The notes below the pieces were generated by a model. It saw only the letters and a program-made list of their open reading frames with translations. It was not told the DNA's origin and did not search any database. Positions 33,250-45,555 of a DNA stretch of 64,000 nucleotides are shown here, one piece after another. Positions within the stretch are counted from its first letter, which is position 1. Each line of letters opens with the position of its first letter. The stretch spans positions 62,001-126,000 of the forward strand of contig NW_020312048.1 in the NCBI RefSeq assembly GCF_002999335.1, read 5' to 3'. Both the position numbers and the translations under genes were made by a program. Source of the DNA: Cyclospora cayetanensis. Lineage: Eukaryota > Apicomplexa > Conoidasida > Eucoccidiorida > Eimeriidae.

Positions 33250-35737
33250 ATGAGGGATAACGCGCAGGGGCCCCTCCTCACAGAGCATCCACAAGACAAT
33301 GCAGCTGCCCCCATAGGAGGATGGGCCCCTGGTGGACTTCCCCAAGGCGGCGAATCGGTAAAATCCGGGGGCCCCCTCAGTTGCACTGGACGGTCCGCCC
33401 TGTTGCCTTCACAGCAGCGCGCCAAGGAGCTGGTGTTACGGGCAGCAGCTACTGCCGCTGGGAGCACGCGAACTCTCAGGCTATGCGTCTGTGGGCCCCC
33501 CTCTGCTGCAGCCGACCTTGCCGTCTACGAATCCGTAGCAGTGCTTAATAGAACGACCCTAGGGGAGCTTATGGGGGCCCTTCAGGGGGCCTCTTCTAAT
33601 GCGACGGTTTCTCAGCGCAGCCCCTCTGCCTTTGCCGGTGAGGCTCTAGGGGCCCCCGCTGCAGCCGCTAAGGCCCTCAAATGGTTTGTTCGAGGTTCGG
33701 GGGCACTTACCCACATTTACTGCCCGGCCATGGGAGCCTTGGAGAGGCGGTCTGAGGCTCGCCAGCTGCTGCATCTGCTCATTGAAAGGGGTGCCAACGT
33801 GACCTCTTGTGCTTCAAACCGCAGCAAATCCGCATCGGGAGCAGCTGCTGCACACCGGCAGCACCAACAAGTGTCTGCACAGAGTCTCATGGGGTTTAAG
33901 GGGGGCCCCCAGAGACCCCCTGCGGCTCATACATTTCTCCTCGAGGAACCAGAAACTTTCTCGTGGGGTCAGCAACGCCATGTTACACGGCTCATGGAGG
34001 CTGCAGGAGTGGGGTGGATCGCTATCTGCAGGGCCCCCCACCGCCTTTGCCCTGCATTGAGAGACAGCAGTTGCTGCATCCGCTTCCCTCGACCCTCCTC
34101 TGGGGAACTCGGGCTGTATCTACATTTCTGTGCCACAGCCAGGGCGGCGTCTGCGGCAGAATCCAGCTCTGCTCCCCCCGTTGGCTATTTCGTCGCGCTG
34201 GCCAAGGCTGCCGGCTGCGAACTGCTGGCTGCTATCCAGCTTGCCCGCCGTGCAGCCTCCAGCAAATTCCCTCCGCTTCGCCATTTGTACCAAGATGCTC
34301 ATCCACAGCAACAAAGCCGAGAGCAAACTCACCAGCGAGAGCCTCGCGCGCAGCAGCAGATGGAGGGGGTTGAGGAGAATGGTCAGCAAGAAGAAACGAA
34401 AGGAGGTCGGATGCTGGCTACTTCTGAGGATGGCATCTTTTTTGCAGGTGCCCCTGCCATCTCCCTTGTCTGTGGGCCTCTACGCAAAGTTCACCGAATC
34501 CTCTCTCGGAAGCCTGCGAACCCCAAGACGTACGGACCGGTTCCCTTTCTCTTGTGACTGACTCTCTTCAGATCTTCATGGTCTTTTCACTCGCTTATTC
34601 GAGGCACTTGCAGTCTTTTGTTTCACCCTTTTTCTCGGGGAATTCAGGGCCCTCTCTGAGGTGCCTCACAGCCTCCTGCGCCCTCTTCTTTGTGTGCTGA
34701 TCCGGCGTAAGAGGGAGACGAGAGCTGCAGCGGCTTCAGGATAAGCCTTCGGATTAAGTGCTTACTTGTGACTCCGCAGACTGCAGACGTTGAGATCTAT
34801 CTGGTTTGAAGGCCTCTACGGAGAGCACTCAGGGATGCTGGATCATGTGGACTCGCTGCTCCTGGTACGCGGCCTAGGCGTGTCTGGGCAACCGTGCATC
34901 CTTAAATTACAAGTATTTTTTGCGATCACCCTTGCTGCGTTAGGCTGGCCTACTTTCTGGTTTGTGTGCGAATTCATGTGAGCTGTGACGCTATGGAGTT
35001 GCTGCCTAAAGGCAGTTGACTGACTTTCCTGCAGGAGGAATTCCAGCAGTGCGTGCTAGCGAAAAGTTGCGGGGCCTAAGGAATGCTTACGGGTATGGGG
35101 ACGCTTGCATGCAGCTACTGCGTGGCCGTCTGTGTGCTGAGAGACCTGAAGACGCAGATTATCACGCCGAGCTCACGCATCTCTTGGCAGCTTGTGTAAG
35201 TCTGCTCGCCTCTGCGGGTATCTCTGGTGCTTTGCAGCAGATTGTTTTTCGCATTTTCTGCGCTCTGCTGGCAGTGCAGCCTCCACAGTCGACCCGAAAT
35301 AGCCTATTCCAGCCAGACAACCAACGTCTACCAAAATTCCCATAGGCAGCAGGCACTTTAGGGCTACATATGTTGTGTGCAATATTCATCTAGTGGGTGC
35401 TGCTGCCTTGCCGCAGTCGGTGCAGCTCCGCGAGGGATTTCTAGCAGCAGGCTTCCAACCCGCGCTTGATTTGCTGAACAATGAGATTCTTCGCCTACGG
35501 GAAAAGCGGGAGCAGGACAGGGCACAAGAGGACACCAAAGCGGTAGACCAGCTTTCTGGTGGGCTAGGAAAACACTCACCTGAAGCCGTGATACCAGAAC
35601 CATCCCTTCCTTCTCGCGAACAATCAGAAGGTCCCTCCTCCTTGAGTGAGGAGGAGGGACCCTCAGGGCTGCCCATGGAAGCGGGGACTGAGGCAGACAA
35701 CAGTCACTCCTTCCAGCTCTTTGATCCCGACGAATAA
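33250..35737 (+). CDS. Divergent RFC3-like clamp-loader subunit
   Basis: Four phase-checked exons, 33250-34529, 34648-34706, 35035-35195 and 35417-35737, give about 606 residues. The family loads PCNA on DNA. The region HTFLLEEPETFSWGQQRHV through RFPRPSSGELGLYLHFCA aligns without gaps, by eye, to the AAA+ segment of RFC3/Rfc5 that runs from Walker B to the P-A-P-S helix. GYFVALAKAAGCELLAAIQ matches the following lid helices, and LRGLRNAYGYGDACMQLL, ELTHLLAAC, VQLREGFLAAGFQPALDLL matches the C-terminal collar domain. THIYCPAMGALERRSEARQ matches the segment after the P-loop. Odd points: the P-loop position reads GPPSAAADL, lacking G-K-T; Walker B reads LLEEPE; the SRC motif reads DSSCC. The chain has Ala-rich and Gln-rich inserts and an acidic tail. 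The N-terminal residues before the P-loop are weak, so an upstream exon may be missing. Confidence 0.6.
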
Positions 35738-38538
35738 CTTTGTTATTCCTTGTAGTTGACTAGTATGATTGCGGACGGAATTCACGGAGCCCGTTTCGTG
35801 AAGATAATTCTACGGACACCCATGTAACGGCTAACATAAATATATATATATATATATATATATCAGATTCAATGGCTACGCTTTTATTAAGGAACCTTGG
35901 TTCGGGACGCTAACGCTTAGTACCATGGCATCGCCACTGCGGAGAAATATAGTCCGTGACAAGGTTGCATTCACATGTCAACGATAACCAGCAGGCAACA
36001 GAAACTAGGGCATTTGTCAAGAGCTGCCCCTCAAGTAATGCAAGCATGCAGTGAGCGTCGTCCTACCGAGCTGCGGATCATATCCTTAACCTTGCGTTGG
36101 TTGAACCTGGAGCCTTCGGGGATGCACTCCAGTGCCTAAGTCATTCGACAAAGCTCAGCTTTAGTCGAGCACTGTGCTCGACTGCCCGAAGGCACACTTA
36201 ACTTGTGCAGGCGAACTGAGGCAGGGGCGAAACGAAAGGGTGCCTCAGCCATAATTGCACTCTCATTTCAGCGAGGGGATTTTCCTCTTCGAATAATTCA
36301 CAAAAGATTTTAACCACCAGAATCCTGAAGACCTGCTTTAGAAGCTCTGCTCTGACCTTGTGATGTACCGATCACAGAAGCTCCGGATGTGGATGCTTGG
36401 CATTTGCTGAAGTCCCAACCATGTGGAGTGCCAGGAAGCAGTTCAGCAGGTCGTTTTACTCACTTCGTACAACAAAGTTCTCTGATGTTCTTCCCGTTTT
36501 TGTTAATTTAAAGAGCTTCCACACTAATGCGCAGAGTAACTAAACTCTTACTTTAAACGACTTGAAATCAGGCTGCTTCAACGTGTAATCCTATCAAGGT
36601 ATTCTCGAGAGGGAGCGGAAAGCATCTGAGTAAGGTTACATTCAATAGTATGGCGTGGCGTGCTTGACTTGGAGCAACCAAAGTGACACGAAAGACTCCC
36701 TGTGCCTTCAACACGGACACTATTTGGTAGCAGTGCTGATAACTCAGTTCACATTAGTACTTGCCATAGGGAAGGCATAGGTGGATGAAACAATAGAGTG
36801 CGCTTTGACTAGAGGCCACTGAGCTTGTAGGGGCTGGACACAACTGGCTCTAGCGATCACTGCAGTGACATATAGCGTGTAGAATTCTCTTCTACTCACA
36901 ACACTGGAAATATCTTTTCGCAACGTATTGTTTTCACCCTTCCTAACGCCGCGGCTGTGCTTTCTACTCACCGTATCGTCAAATGAGGGCCACTGACGAT
37001 AGTGACAGAGCGGCTTTGCATTCATGAACCCCAATTTCTACTCGGCTGCCGCTGCCCTATCACTCTACCGTCGTTGCTATTACTTTTCCCGCAATATTGC
37101 AGCTCGCTTAGGGAGTCACTATACAAATCACCACATCTCGAAAGGTTCTCTGCATCCGCCCTGCCACAGCTGGTATCGCCAAGCTGCAAAACACCACTTT
37201 GGCCATCTATTGCAGACCAGATGTCATCCTTTCAAGCAAGAAGTGTTTTCATACTAACCATATGATAATTGGTTGCAAAAAAGACCGTCTGTGAAGACAA
37301 AGAGTAACATGCGCGAATAAACAATATCAGATACACCTTATACAGGCAGTGGCGCAGAGAAGAACGAAGAAAAGGAAGAGTAGCGACGAGTCTGGGAGCA
37401 GCCATAACCTCAATTTCCTCAGCTTCCGCTTTGAAGAGAAAGCTTAAACACCTGAGGTGGTGGGACAGAACCACGCAGCTAAGAACCGGAGAGGAGACAC
37501 TGGGATTTCTCATATGAAAGTAGACATGTGAACGTTAGGATATATGGCATGAAGTGCACTATTCACGTACTAGCATTTGAGAGAAGATTTTCAGTATCAA
37601 AAATTCAGTCAAATGACTAAAGGACTGTTCCAACCAGCTATCTCATAATGAGCCATCTCCTCTCCCCCGTGTTTACAGTGTCCTTGGCCTACAGGATAGA
37701 AATCTTTTCTGGAGCTCAGTGACATACTCAGCAATCAGGGTGCAAGTCTAGATACTTAACACGCAGCTTCGCAACATAGTTTCAAGTGCCACAGAACAGG
37801 AGCTGCTCAACATGACTAACACTACACGCACACTCATGTCACACGCCAACTGTGGGTAGACTAATCTCAATACAAATTATTCTAATGTTAAAAGCTAAGA
37901 TACAGCTACTCTGCTACATGAAGTCGTAGCTATGTGACGTCTACCTGATCTTCGGGTCACGAACAATGCTGTGCATGCATAACACCTTTCCACTAGGCTC
38001 CACAGTGTCCGAATTCTGCTTAACTGCACCACGAGCCAAGCCTCTTGCCTACTGCAAAAACAAGCCAAAAATCTCAGAATGCCTAAATTTTGCGTAAATT
38101 AATTATTGGCTAGGGCTCTTGCCCAATGCAAATACGGCCACAACGGCTCACTCTCAAGCTGCTAGAAAAGAAGGGACCGCCTCGTGGGGTGCCTCATTCA
38201 CCTATATATATAGATTCCACACAACTAGATGCTTTGGGGGTAAGTATTGCCTAAGGAATTTCAAATTATTTTTGCGTTGACGTCAAGTGCTGTTAAGATA
38301 GGATGTGGGCTACTGCATGAAGATGTCTAGCGACTGGTTCTGGCAGGCCCATGTGCTTTCGTCCCGAAGCATCTAGCTGCAGTGCGATGCAAAAAGTCAT
38401 TGCTTCTGCCAGCTGTCGAAAGAGAAATGAATAAATAGTTTTCTACACGACTGCATGCTGCAGTGATGACCTCCGTGGCTCATCAATTTTGTTGCCCCCC
38501 ACCTCTAGCAAGAGCCGGCAATTGTTGTCCATTTACAG
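35738..38538. other. Long gene-poor, A+T-richer stretch
   Basis: No supported coding frame in 2.8 kb on either strand. It contains a perfect AT run at about 35838-35862. A minus frame of 93 codons at 37513-37232 is preceded by no splice or domain evidence. Confidence 0.45.
35838..35862. repeat. (AT)n microsatellite
   Basis: About 12 AT dinucleotides, about 100 bases after the stop of the RFC3-like gene. Confidence 0.9.
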
Positions 38539-40012
38539 GTGCTTTTCTGCAAGGCAGGCTTAGCAAGTTGGAGCACGCAGGGCGGTAATTTCACTATATT
38601 CCCGAGGCACTTACTAATAAATGTGCAGCTCGCCATCCTCACTATGTTGCTATTGTGCGGCACCTCGAAGCGCTCTCTTTTGAATATTCTGTTGAAAGCA
38701 GCTTCTGTTTGCCACTTAGGTGCCACAGGGAAGGTTTCCTTCACAAATGTGGCCTCCTGTGGGGTCCCCAGAAGGGGGAGCCGAGGGAGTGCCAGAGAAC
38801 CCTCCAGTTTCTATATTCTCTCATAGAATAACCCCAAGCGAAATATTGGCCATATGGCATCTTCAGATTTCAAAGAACTACTCAAATAATCCGGCCCCGT
38901 GCAGTTTGCCGGTTACAGATCAGCAGCAACAGGTTGAGGCCGCTGATGAGGGCTCACCCAAAGCTCCTCTCAAACCCCCTGCATCCCAGACGGGGGGACG
39001 CCATTCGGGGCAAGAGAAGAAAAAAAAGAAACCTGAAAAGGAACAAAGACCCTCGAGTGGCCTTCCAAAGAAGCACGCGTCCACCACAGGGCGCCACAGT
39101 CACCCAGCAGGAGGAATCACTGTAGAGAACAACATCTCTTTTGACTCGCGAGAGGGAAGCGCGGGAGCAACGAGCTTCCCATTACCTGAGGGAGGAGACC
39201 CCGATCAGGCTGTTAGATCAGCATTGGGTCATGAAATAGGGGTATTAGGGGCAGATGCAGTGGTGTCTCTAGTGCTGCGCACTTCGGCATTCTGCAGAGA
39301 GCATCTTATTAGGCCTGACGTAACTGCCTGCCTTATAAACTTCCTGGGGGTCCAGCTGCAGTGGCTTCGCTGCCAAGGGCTTCCTTCATGTTTGCCCATT
39401 GGTGCTGGGTTGTCCGATAAGCTAGAGGATGAGAAAAGAAAAAAAGGAGGTTTGTGGCCTAGGAGCCACAAGGAAACAGAAAACACTCCTTTTGCTGTAT
39501 CGAGGTGTAGCATAGAAGTAAGGAGAGCTACTAGTGTATGCATCACCCTACATCCGACTCTTCTACTATTCGAGTATATATATATATATATACCTATATG
39601 AGACAGGTGTAGCGAAGAGGCACTCATTCGATGCACGATGGGTACCGTTAGTTGTTTTACAACATGCTGTTTTTGTTTCTGCATTGAACATTCCGCTGCG
39701 CAGCGCATGACGTATGCCTGGGACCGCCTGAAAGAGGAGACTCGGTGCCTTGTAGAACATTTGCAGTTTGGCCGGCCCCCTATGCAGCAGCAGCAGCAGA
39801 CAAGCGATATGCTGATGATTGGCTCTGTACCGGACTGGCTTGAACCGTCCCTCGCTGGTTCAGCTTCTCCCGTTGAGGCAGCACTGCTGCAACGCTTTCT
39901 GCAGGATACACTGATAGATTGCGCTCAGTTCTACTGCGCTGTGCTGCGACGCGGGCACTTTTCTCCTGGGGCCCCGCAGACCGAGGAGGCAGCGGTCGTG
40001 ACCTCAGATTAA
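38539..40012 (+). CDS. Unrecognised multi-exon gene
   Basis: Several plus-strand segments look coding. Segment one, 38539-38586 (ending ASWSTQG before a donor), joins in phase to 38624-38719 (reading RHPHYVAIVRHLEALSFEY). A long Lys/Pro-rich open stretch (about 38920-39520) contains DAVVSLVLRTSAFCREH and ACLINFLGVQLQWLRC, which look like buried helices. A last exon near 39703-40012 ends with a stop (TYAWDRLKEETRCLVEHLQ, five Gln, then LLQRFLQDTLIDCAQFYCAVL). I recognise no family. The joins between 38719 and 38920 and between 39520 and 39703 are not determined, and the 5' end is unknown. A helical-repeat protein is possible. Confidence 0.45.
39572..39594. repeat. (TA)n microsatellite
   Basis: A run of about ten TA units, between the long open stretch and the last exon of the unrecognised gene, probably in an intron. 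Confidence 0.85.
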
Positions 40013-40593
40013 CAGCAGCACTGTTTTCCTTATATGCAAGCGTGTAGAGCTTGGCAGACATTTTATCCCCAAACCAGGCTCTACGATCCCAACGTCCACT
40101 TTCATTCTCTCAAGCGTTGCCATTTCTTTCTTCCTGCCTTTTCCTCTTCTCGCATTCAACGCAGTGTGCCCCCTCTAAAGGTTCCTGTTTGCCCTCAACA
40201 TGGCTGACTTACACCCTGCATCTGCGTTACATGCAGCATGTTCTTCCGAGTTCTTAATCGGTTCTGTCGGAAAATTTGCCTAGACGAAAAACCGCGCCTA
40301 TAATGTAGCTGCTCGCATGCACGGTGCTTATCCAAAGTGTAGGTATCTGACTGCCAGCGTGACGTGTGGCGTGCTAGCATGTCATTGATTAGGGTTTCTA
40401 GGATTGAAAAATTTTACAGCATAACGCCCTGCACCTGTTTGTCTTATAACGCACTTTAGAAAAAAAAAGTCTGTGCAAGCTCGAAAAAATGCCCCCATCA
40501 CAAACGATGGTTGCAAGTCGTGTATGCTGCACCGCGCCCAGCATATCGTTGGATGCACGAAACTGGTCCACGGTGAAGAATGCGGAAGCGTTA

Positions 40594-43500
40594 CTAAATA
40601 TTGAAGCGGTGCTTGCAGTACGCGTCGTAGTCGTACAGTTCACACTGCACGGGTTTCTTGTTGAACTTCCTATGCGGCAAAATCCGCAATGCGCGATTCG
40701 CCTCTGAGAGAAACGAACCCCATACATAGCAGTCACTGCTACCTTCTAATATATCTGGCTCGAAAACTCATCGTGGATTGTTGCTGTTGCGAGCACAAGT
40801 CCCGTCAAGTGTTCGCCCGTCGCTACGCCAACGTGGCAGATGCGGGATTTTGAAGAATCAGCCTTTAAATGCAATCTCAACGTTAGAGGCAGGCCTAAAA
40901 TAAGGCGTCAAACACCGCCTTATATCTTATGGTGTTCAATAAAGCAAAACCACGGTTCAACATTTTGGCCCCTTACCTTCGGGGAGCCTAAAAAGGGTGA
41001 AGACGCGAACCTCCTTAGTCGCCTCCACCACATGCACCGTCACTTCTCGGACTTGACCATATTTGCGGCATTGGTCGAAAATCTGCAGCCAGGCAACAAG
41101 GATCGCAAACCCCACGCGCTCAGTATAGCACAGACCTCCTTGTGCCCACTGTTTGCGAGATTGTATCGTCCTGCCTACAGAGAGGTGCACAGGTATGACC
41201 ATGTCTAATCCTGTGGCGGTTGTGCAGCCCATGGAGTGTCAGGATGCATCAGTTTGCATCAGTTCTTATATATACAACTTTGAAGCGCATGGCTGATTGC
41301 CGCCCTAAAGCAGCTCCACCATTCTACAACCGTCACCCGCGCTGCACAAGAGGGAGCACTAGGACGGCAGCCGCACCTCTTTCTTTAATTGATCATCTAC
41401 CTCATCGGCATGCACGAGGTTCTTGAGAACAATTAAAGAGGAGGGACGCTGTCCGTTCATTCTGTCGATCATGACACTGAGGCGTCTTTCTGCAGCCATG
41501 TGCAAACCAAACATTCCACTCTTGGTTCAAACACACTGAGGAGAGAGCCGCAAGCATCGTGCGATGAGACACAGAGAGTGCACAATGACACATATTTGAC
41601 AAAGAGATGGTAATGCCGTACGAAAAAGCTGCTTGACCGGGTTTTCAACCGAAGGTGGGCTGGCAGGAATGGTGAAATCACGAGATTAGCAGCCAGAACA
41701 TTTCCACAAACATCCAGTGCCACAAGCGGCACTCCAAGCATTTGCCTGTCTATACGGTGGAAGAGTAGACCTCAACTCCAAATAGCCGACAGTAAAGGGG
41801 CCTTACCACCAACTAAAAAGCCATCCATTGTGGCGACAGCCTGTGCCGCATGGCCCTTCTGATAGTAATGCACCAATGCTTCTTGAAGGTGCGGTATCAC
41901 GTTCACCGCCATTATTGGACCAAAAACATCCATGATTTGCTGATCAAAGCCAACGTAATAACGCAGGAGACAATGCCATAATAAGCTCTCGCGCGAAAGG
42001 CCCAGAGCATTCCTCAGAGCGCGTGGCTGGCTGCACCTGCTGCTCAAAATTACCTTCACATCTTCCTCTCCAAACGTCGCGGGGATGTTTGCGACCTTCA
42101 CCACACGGCCATGGCTCACAATGTCCTCCGGTTTAGAACACTGGCTCGCATCTGCAGCACAGGTACACCAACCCGGTATATCCTTTTTCAGTGCTAGTTC
42201 TTGTTATCAGCTGCCGTAACGAGCGGCCCGCCATGCAGCACGCAAACCTGTCCACCTTGCAGCTGAAAAAAGAAGTTTGTTCATTCCAAACAGTAGAATT
42301 CAGGAGCCCCTCAGCACCATGAGGCATTCGGAACTCTCCCGTAAGGCTCTGACTAGGGCAGTGCATCATATATATATATCCAATAGTACTTGGAGAAAAG
42401 ACCTTGCACAGTGCACAGTCGGCAGACTTGCGTAGAGACACCCCACGAGCGTGGATTACCTCGAAAGAAACCTACTTACCCTGTGTGTCCTTACGGAAAG
42501 GGACGGTTCCAAATAGACCCCTGATCTCTTCCTGCAGCGACAGCGCAACAAAAAAAGCCTCAAGTCTTAGTCTTGACCGCCAATAAAGTTCTGAGTTTGT
42601 GCCCTCGAAGCTCTTAGCCCCGAATCCTAAAGCCAAGGAACATGACGGACGGTGGGCTGTTTGGTTCTTCGAAGCTTGAGAGCGAGATCTTTGGCATTTG
42701 CAAGCTCTTCCTTTTTCTCTCTTAGCGCGTTTCTCTCCTCGATGGACAAAGGAGCCCTTACTACCAGCTCGCGGCCCTTGAAGGGGAACCCGTCCATAGC
42801 CTTAATTGCCATTTCCTGCCCAAATGACGAGAAGTGGAGCGATAGCGGAATGTCAGCACATGCAAAAAACGCCCTCAGGTCTCTGTGCAGTCAGCATGCA
42901 GCTTTCCGCTTGGTGACAGCCGCTGCACTGCTGTTACGCAGACCCCAATTCAGAGCCGCAACGCAGAGCAACAGACGAGAGCGAGGCGCAGCAAAGCCCT
43001 TGAGTGACTCCGCTAGCACAAGGACAAAATGCTTCGTGCGTACAGCAGATTCTTCTTGTGCGAATTCGATGAAGCCAAAGCCCTTAATTTTGTTGTTCTC
43101 CTCGTGTCTAGGCATATCAACGGCCTTGATCTGCCCAAAGGGGGCAAAGACGAGGCGCAACTCGCTCTCCGTGACATCCGGTCCAAACCCTGTAAGAAAC
43201 ACTGTGCATCTGTTTCTCTGCTCCTGCAGCTGCTTGTAGTCAAAGTTGTGTAACAACTGCCGAGTCCCCTCCGTGTGCGCGCGCGTGCCCTGCAGAAGGC
43301 AACGCAAGAAGATCGCAGACCAGCCAGCTATGCTTTTTCCCTCCTTGCACCGCCGCGAATGCGCAAAACTGCCCTTCAAAGGTGGCTTTCACTTGCAGGC
43401 TACCCAACATGGAACCCCCCTCTTCTTGGAAACAACCCCCATAAGCCAAAGACCCACGACGAATTCGTCATTTCTGTTGCCTTCTCGCCTCCGTTTTAGC

Positions 43501-44003
43501 TGAAAGAAGCGACGCCGCAGCATTCCAGCAACACAACGGAGAGGAATACGGATTCAAGGGGAAATAAAACTAGCAACCAGACAAGACGGGCTCTACAGCG
43601 GCGGGGCGCAGACGAAAAAGTGAGGCAAAGCAGTAGAAGTTGCATGCACCTTTGTGTCCACCGAGTTCGAGCGGGAGCGGGAGCGACTGCGAGAGCGGCT
43701 GTGGGAATGCTGACGATCTCTAATCCTCTGGCTGCAAGCGGCAACACAGAAGCGCAGAGACCCTCATGGCTACGAGGAGTGACAGACAGGAAGACTGCAG
43801 CATGCAGGGAGGGAAAAGAAGCGACGGAGTACCAACGTGTGGCCCCTGGCGGGAGCAGAAGGCTCGGTCGCGAAGATTGACGCAAAAGAGAGAAAGCTGA
43901 AACGAGAGGCGAGGGCGTGAATGAGAGGGTAGACAAGGAGGGAAAGACGAGAAGAGGCGTCAGGCCTTATAGGAGCTTACTCTCTATACTCCTCGCGCGC
44001 CAT
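40594..44003 (-). CDS. RS-RRM-RRM-UHM splicing factor (CAPER/RBM39, PUF60 or U2AF65 type)
   Basis: Ten phase-checked exons give a complete 353-residue protein: 44003-43981, 43731-43650, 43289-43044, 42815-42651, 42140-42054, 41939-41807, 41749-41712, 41448-41377, 41082-40977, 40703-40594. It starts MAREEYRD and runs into an RS stretch (HSRSRSRSRSRSNS). RRM1: CTVFLTGFGPDVTESEL, KIKGFGFIEFAQEESA, MAIKAMDGFPFKGREL. RRM2: RVVKVANIPATFGEEDVK, FGPIMAVNVI, AVATMDGFLVG. The C-terminal U2AF-homology motif reads LIVLKNLVHADEVDDQL, IFDQCRKYGQVREVTV, RVFTLF and HRKFNKKPVQCELYDYDAY. Such proteins bind pyrimidine tracts or U2 snRNP partners at 3' splice sites in the nucleus. The U2AF-ligand Trp motif that U2AF65 uses to hold U2AF35 is not present in the short N-terminus, which favours a CAPER/PUF60-like role. 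Confidence 0.88.
42368..42380. repeat. Short (TA)n run in an intron
   Basis: Six to seven TA units within the intron between the exons ending at 42651 and starting at 42140 of the splicing-factor gene. Confidence 0.7.
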
Positions 44004-45555
44004 CTGGATATACACGGGTCAGTACTGCCCACCGTCCGTTGTTTATAAACGCAGCACTCCGCATAAGCTCTCTCTGCTGCAGATCTTGGCTGAAAACACT
44101 TAGGGCTGTCTCCTGACAAATCCGGCTTCTTCAGATCCCGCAAGCAACGCGTTGCAGCTTCGGCCCACTGTCGCTGTTTTGTTGGTTGCTGCTCTGCGGT
44201 GCTGACCGTAAGCCTCTGTGCCTCGAGAGCAGTTGGGGGTGGCGCTCTGGAGGCAGCAAAGCCCCTGCAGCCACGATGGGAGAGAGTGTTCTTGTATTGA
44301 GGCACGGCAGTAGAGGCCTCACACAGGCACTGTGTAGAGCACAAGGACTGCCGGATGAGGGGGATTTTGCACAGCTTCTCCCTGTTCCCGGCAGCCAGCA
44401 ATCAAAGACAGCTTAATTCAAAGGTGCTCCTTCCTAGATACTGGAGCCAAGTTGCTCAGAGGGTTGGCAACGCCGAGTCGATGTCTGAGATTTCTGATGG
44501 CGCTCACCGCAACGGCAGCTGCCAAGAAGTATGAGGTTGGTCGATTGTGTCCCGCTTCAGCGAAAGACTGCAAAGATTGCCAAAGATCAACAAATTTCCC
44601 CCTCCTGCTGCAGTGCCCATTGACTTCACTTGTTCTTAATCCCTGAGAACCTCTCTAAGGCGACCGCCTCCAGACCCTAAGCCACGGCGTGCTTGGCTGG
44701 GCAAGAGTTGATGTTGTGTTGGCTAATCTGTCACTATCATTCTGCCCGAGGCACCAACTTTGGGTATATATAATATGCAATACCTGATCTCCTTTATCCC
44801 CGTAATCTGTGATGCTGGGAGGGGGGCCTGCCACCGGACGCTCCTCAGAGTACGCAACCAGTATAGACATGCAAGGAACACCCCTGCGTTGTTGCAATTA
44901 ATTAGTTATCTCTCTGTCCTCAAATAGATTTTTAAAACAAACGCGTGCGTCTATGGCAGACGAAAGATCGGGAGCTCTACAGATCTGCAGCTATGTGCAC
45001 TCCTTGGCCGAAATCGAATGGTTCTACTAATCCTTGGGTTGGTCTAAGCTGTCAGCCAGCGTGGAGGGGACAGCTGCCTCGCTAGAGAGCTTAGCGTGCC
45101 TGTTAGGTGCCTGCTGCAGCGCCCCATTCAAAGTGATTTCTGCTCTTCTGCCTCAAGGGGACCAGTGGGGAGAAACACTTGGGGAAACGAAGGGAAAAGG
45201 GCGAAGCAGAAAGACATGGCACACAGAGCATTGGAGAGGGAAGATGCAGGTAGCAACAGCAATCTTAATGCTTGAGAATAAAAAGGATTACATAGAACAT
45301 TCGCGCGTCTTAAAAAGCATCCTTCTACATTTATTTGTATGAAGGACACAGTTTTGATGAAAGTCCGCCAGTAGAAAGCTGGTAACTCCCCATGGCACTA
45401 CTGGGTGTGGGTCGCTTCCAGCCCACACTGTGCATCGACCAGTAACGGCATTCCAACAGTAGCATCTGGAACTACCAGAGTACGACACTGGCACCAGTAA
45501 CAGTAGGAGAAAGAAGGAGCACTAGAATGACATCTTGCAGGAGTCAGTCAGGTAC
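44004..45555. other. Region between splicing-factor start and coiled-coil gene 3' end
   Basis: It should contain the promoter of the leftward splicing-factor gene and the unresolved last exon of the leftward coiled-coil gene. Candidate last exons after the donor at 45555 are near 45170-45100 (a short frame AEEQKSL or KSRNHFEWGAAAGT then stop), but I cannot choose. A minus open stretch at 44230-44050 (containing TRCLRDLKKPDLSGD) looks faintly coding but has no partner. Confidence 0.35.

Noticed and set aside
34780..34864. An extra exon (reading LRSIWFEGLYGEHSGMLDHV) in the RFC3-like gene
   Set aside because: It needs phase 2 on entry, while the preceding exon ends in phase 1. It could only fit by skipping the 34648-34706 exon and would then end in an early stop at 35079.
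34648..35737. Formin-homology-3 or armadillo reading of the segments LRGLRNAYGYGDACM and VQLREGFLAAGFQPALDLL as a separate gene
   Set aside because: The exons join in phase to the RFC3-like exon that ends at 34529, and the segments fit the RFC collar domain in order and spacing.
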